Virus record (IMG/VR): IMGVR_UViG_3300037560_000135
Span: 1-48,448 of that record
DNA length: 48,448 nucleotides
Direction: 5' to 3' (one strand)
Source of the DNA: a virus
Position numbers and translations under genes: made by a program. This document shows positions 46,984 to 48,448 of the stretch, one piece after another; the first letter of the stretch is position 1, and every line of letters starts with the position of its first letter. The notes below the pieces were generated by a model. It was not told where the DNA came from, made no database searches, and saw nothing but the letters and a program-made list of their open reading frames with translations.

Positions 46984-47710
46984 AAGCTTTTACAGCATTC
47001 AGGGCGAAGGAAAAACTGTAGGCGTGCCGGCTTATTTTTTACGGCTTACAGACTGTAATTTATTGTGTGGAGGTAAAGGAACGATCCAAGACAAACACCT
47101 TCATGACGGAGCTAAATGGCGCTGTGATAGTATTGAATCTTGGACAAAAGGTGGACTAATTACCTATGCTGATATTATCGAATATTTTGGCGAATTATTT
47201 TTGCCATCGCTAGAATCTCGTCACGCTCATTTAGTGATTACGGGAGGGGAGCCGCTTATGCAGCAAAATCAATTAATCTCTTTTTGTAAAATAATTATGT
47301 CACTAACAAACAGAAGAGCGTTTATTGAGATTGAAACAAACGGTACAATCACGCCTTTTGAAGATTTAGCTTTTTATGTTTCGCTGTGGAACGTGAGTCC
47401 AAAGCTTTCTGGTAGCGGAATGCGGGAAAATGTACGATTCAAAAAAGATGTTATTATGACTTTTAACTACCTACCTTCTATAATGAAATTTGTAGTGAAC
47501 GACAACGAGGATATGAAGGAGTTATTAAACACTTATTGGCCTTTGCTTAATACTGAATTAAGGAAAAATACGTACTTAATGCCTGGCGTAGATCAACAAG
47601 ATGAATATGCTGAAATAAGCCAATGGGTAATTGAGCAATGCAAAACGCTTAGGGTCAATTATGGAGCTCGTCTTCAAATAGCTATTTACGACCAAACAAC
47701 AGGAGTGTGA
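46961..47710 (+). CDS. queE: 7-carboxy-7-deazaguanine synthase QueE (radical SAM)
   Basis: The 249-residue protein has the QueE start ISESFYSIQGEGKTVGVPAYFLRLTDCN and VITGGEPL (92-99). QueE uses S-adenosylmethionine and a [4Fe-4S] cluster to turn 6-carboxytetrahydropterin into 7-carboxy-7-deazaguanine. The cluster cysteines are Cys32 and Cys36, but the third is at 55, spaced CX3CX18C, not CX3CX2C. An insertion of about 16 residues (GGKGTIQDKHLHDGAKWR) thus lies in the cluster loop. Its start ATG follows TTTAAACAAACAATTTA. The stop overlaps folE. Confidence 0.9.
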   Translation: MNQLKISESFYSIQGEGKTVGVPAYFLRLTDCNLLCGGKGTIQDKHLHDGAKWRCDSIESWTKGGLITYADIIEYFGELFLPSLESRHAHLVITGGEPLMQQNQLISFCKIIMSLTNRRAFIEIETNGTITPFEDLAFYVSLWNVSPKLSGSGMRENVRFKKDVIMTFNYLPSIMKFVVNDNEDMKELLNTYWPLLNTELRKNTYLMPGVDQQDEYAEISQWVIEQCKTLRVNYGARLQIAIYDQTTGV

Positions 47711-48264
47711 TGATAAACGAAGAAGCAGCCGAAAAGGCAATCAGAGACTTTTTACAAGCAATAGGAGAAGATGTTGATCGAGACGGATTAAAAGATACTC
47801 CAAAACGATATGTTAAGTTCATGAAGGAGTTTCTAAATCCTCCTGACTTCAGTATGACAACATTCGATCAAGAGAAGTACGGAGGGATTGTGATAAGTTC
47901 AAATATTCCTTTCTTCTCATTATGCGAACATCATATGGCGCCGTTTTTTGGTCATGCTCACATTGCATATATTCCTGATCCTGAAAAAAAGAAGATAATC
48001 GGAATTAGCAAGCTGCCAAGAACGCTCGATAAATTCGCGCGAGGTCTTCAGAATCAAGAGCGTATCACTGAAGGATGTGCTCAATATCTTATGAATAAAC
48101 TCGAAGCTAAAGGGGTGGCTGTGATCATAAAAGCGCGTCACTTATGCCAAGAAATGAGAGGTGTGAAAAAGCATGACGTTTACACAACCACATCAACTAT
48201 GAAAGGTGAATTCATGGAAGATACGGCAGCACGACAGGAATTATTTCAATTAATTAAACTATAA
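47710..48264 (+). CDS. folE: GTP cyclohydrolase I
   Basis: The 184-residue protein has the FolE core: zinc ligands Cys72 and His75 in SLCEHHM and Cys146 in RHLCQEMRG, the GISKLPR motif (about 98-104) and the C-terminal R-EFL-like end ([10 protein letters not shown]). It makes dihydroneopterin triphosphate from GTP, the first step to 7-deazaguanine. ATG at 47710 is preferred to GTG at 47707. It shares one base with the queE stop, and queC follows after 23 bases. Confidence 0.95.
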   Translation: MINEEAAEKAIRDFLQAIGEDVDRDGLKDTPKRYVKFMKEFLNPPDFSMTTFDQEKYGGIVISSNIPFFSLCEHHMAPFFGHAHIAYIPDPEKKKIIGISKLPRTLDKFARGLQNQERITEGCAQYLMNKLEAKGVAVIIKARHLCQEMRGVKKHDVYTTTSTMKGEFMEDTAARQELFQLIKL

Positions 48265-48287
48265 TGGATTTTAAATATTTTATAAAT

Positions 48288-48448
48288 ATGAAAAAAAGAA
48301 AAGCAGTAGTCCTTCTATCGGGAGGACAGGATTCGACAACATGTCTATTTTGGGCTTTGCGTGAATTTGATGAAGTGTTCGCAATAGGATTTGATTATGG
48401 GCAAAAGCATGTAAAAGAAATTGAGCAAGCGGCTTTAATTGCAAAAAA
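48288..48448 (+). CDS. queC: 7-cyano-7-deazaguanine synthase QueC, 5' part
   Basis: This is the start of queC, at ATG 48288 after a short AT-rich leader. It carries the ATP-binding PP-loop SGGQDST (11-17). The gene continues at bases 3-638 of the window across the circular join, and the overlap 48322-48448 repeats bases 1-127. See the other part for the rest. Confidence 0.95.
   Translation, partial: MKKRKAVVLLSGGQDSTTCLFWALREFDEVFAIGFDYGQKHVKEIEQAALIAK
48322..48448. repeat. Direct terminal repeat, copy 2 (assembly overlap)
   Basis: Identical to bases 1-127; see copy 1. Removing one copy makes the queC frame continuous. Confidence 0.95.

Overview
The window is the complete genome of a tailed double-stranded DNA phage, apparently a siphovirus with a long tape measure protein, that infects a member of the Bacteroidota, probably a flavobacterium. 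The base composition is AT-rich. Start codons are preceded by A-rich leaders (often AAACAAACAA) rather than Shine-Dalgarno sites. Promoter-like sites of the form TTTGTA-N17/18-TATTATTG recur and resemble the Bacteroidota -33/-7 consensus. Many structural genes look like those of Bacteroidota phages. The last 127 bases (48322-48448) repeat the first 127 exactly, so the sequence is a circular assembly opened inside queC. The unique length is about 48,321 bp.

Layout. (1) A 7-deazaguanine block lies at 46.96-48.45 kb and continues at 0-2.3 kb across the junction: queE, folE, queC, queF, a dpdA-like transglycosylase and a ParB/Srx-like gene. queD lies apart at 30.6 kb. Together they should make preQ1 from GTP and insert it, or a precursor, into phage DNA. 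(2) 2.3-7.7 kb holds replication and recombination genes: a replication-initiator-like protein, a DnaC-like loader, a NinB-like protein, a coiled-coil protein and a RusA resolvase. (3) 7.7-12.4 kb is an accessory zone of HNH nucleases, zinc-ribbon proteins, a ribbon-helix-helix pair, very small ORFs and hairpins. (4) 12.4-13.2 kb, on the minus strand, holds a tail assembly chaperone pair joined by a -1 frameshift at an A10 run. The tape measure gene (13.3-16.8 kb) diverges from it. (5) 16.8-19.3 kb has small genes, a tRNA-like gene and a YopX-like protein. An adenine methyltransferase follows at 19.3-19.9 kb. (6) 20-26.5 kb holds large tail proteins, including a 13-repeat BspA/DUF285 surface protein. 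(7) 26.5-31.2 kb holds terminase, an HNH gene, small genes and queD. (8) 31.2-42.5 kb holds head, connector and fibre genes: portal, scaffold candidate, major capsid, neck/tail proteins and a beta-rich appendage. (9) 42.5-44.2 kb is lysis: a membrane coiled-coil protein, an Amidase_3 endolysin, a holin candidate and a putative one-gene spanin. (10) 44.2-47 kb has a regulator, a RecT annealing protein, a YqaJ exonuclease and an HTH protein, leading back to queE.

Almost all genes are on the plus strand and many overlap by ATGA, suggesting a few long operons started at the conserved promoters. No integrase, DNA polymerase or lysogeny repressor was recognised, so a lytic lifestyle using the host replisome is likely. 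The most interesting system is the DNA-modification block. It has a QueC without zinc cysteines, a QueE with a displaced cluster cysteine, a QueF, and a DpdA translationally coupled to a ParB-like protein. No database search was possible; names rest on motifs and remembered family features.
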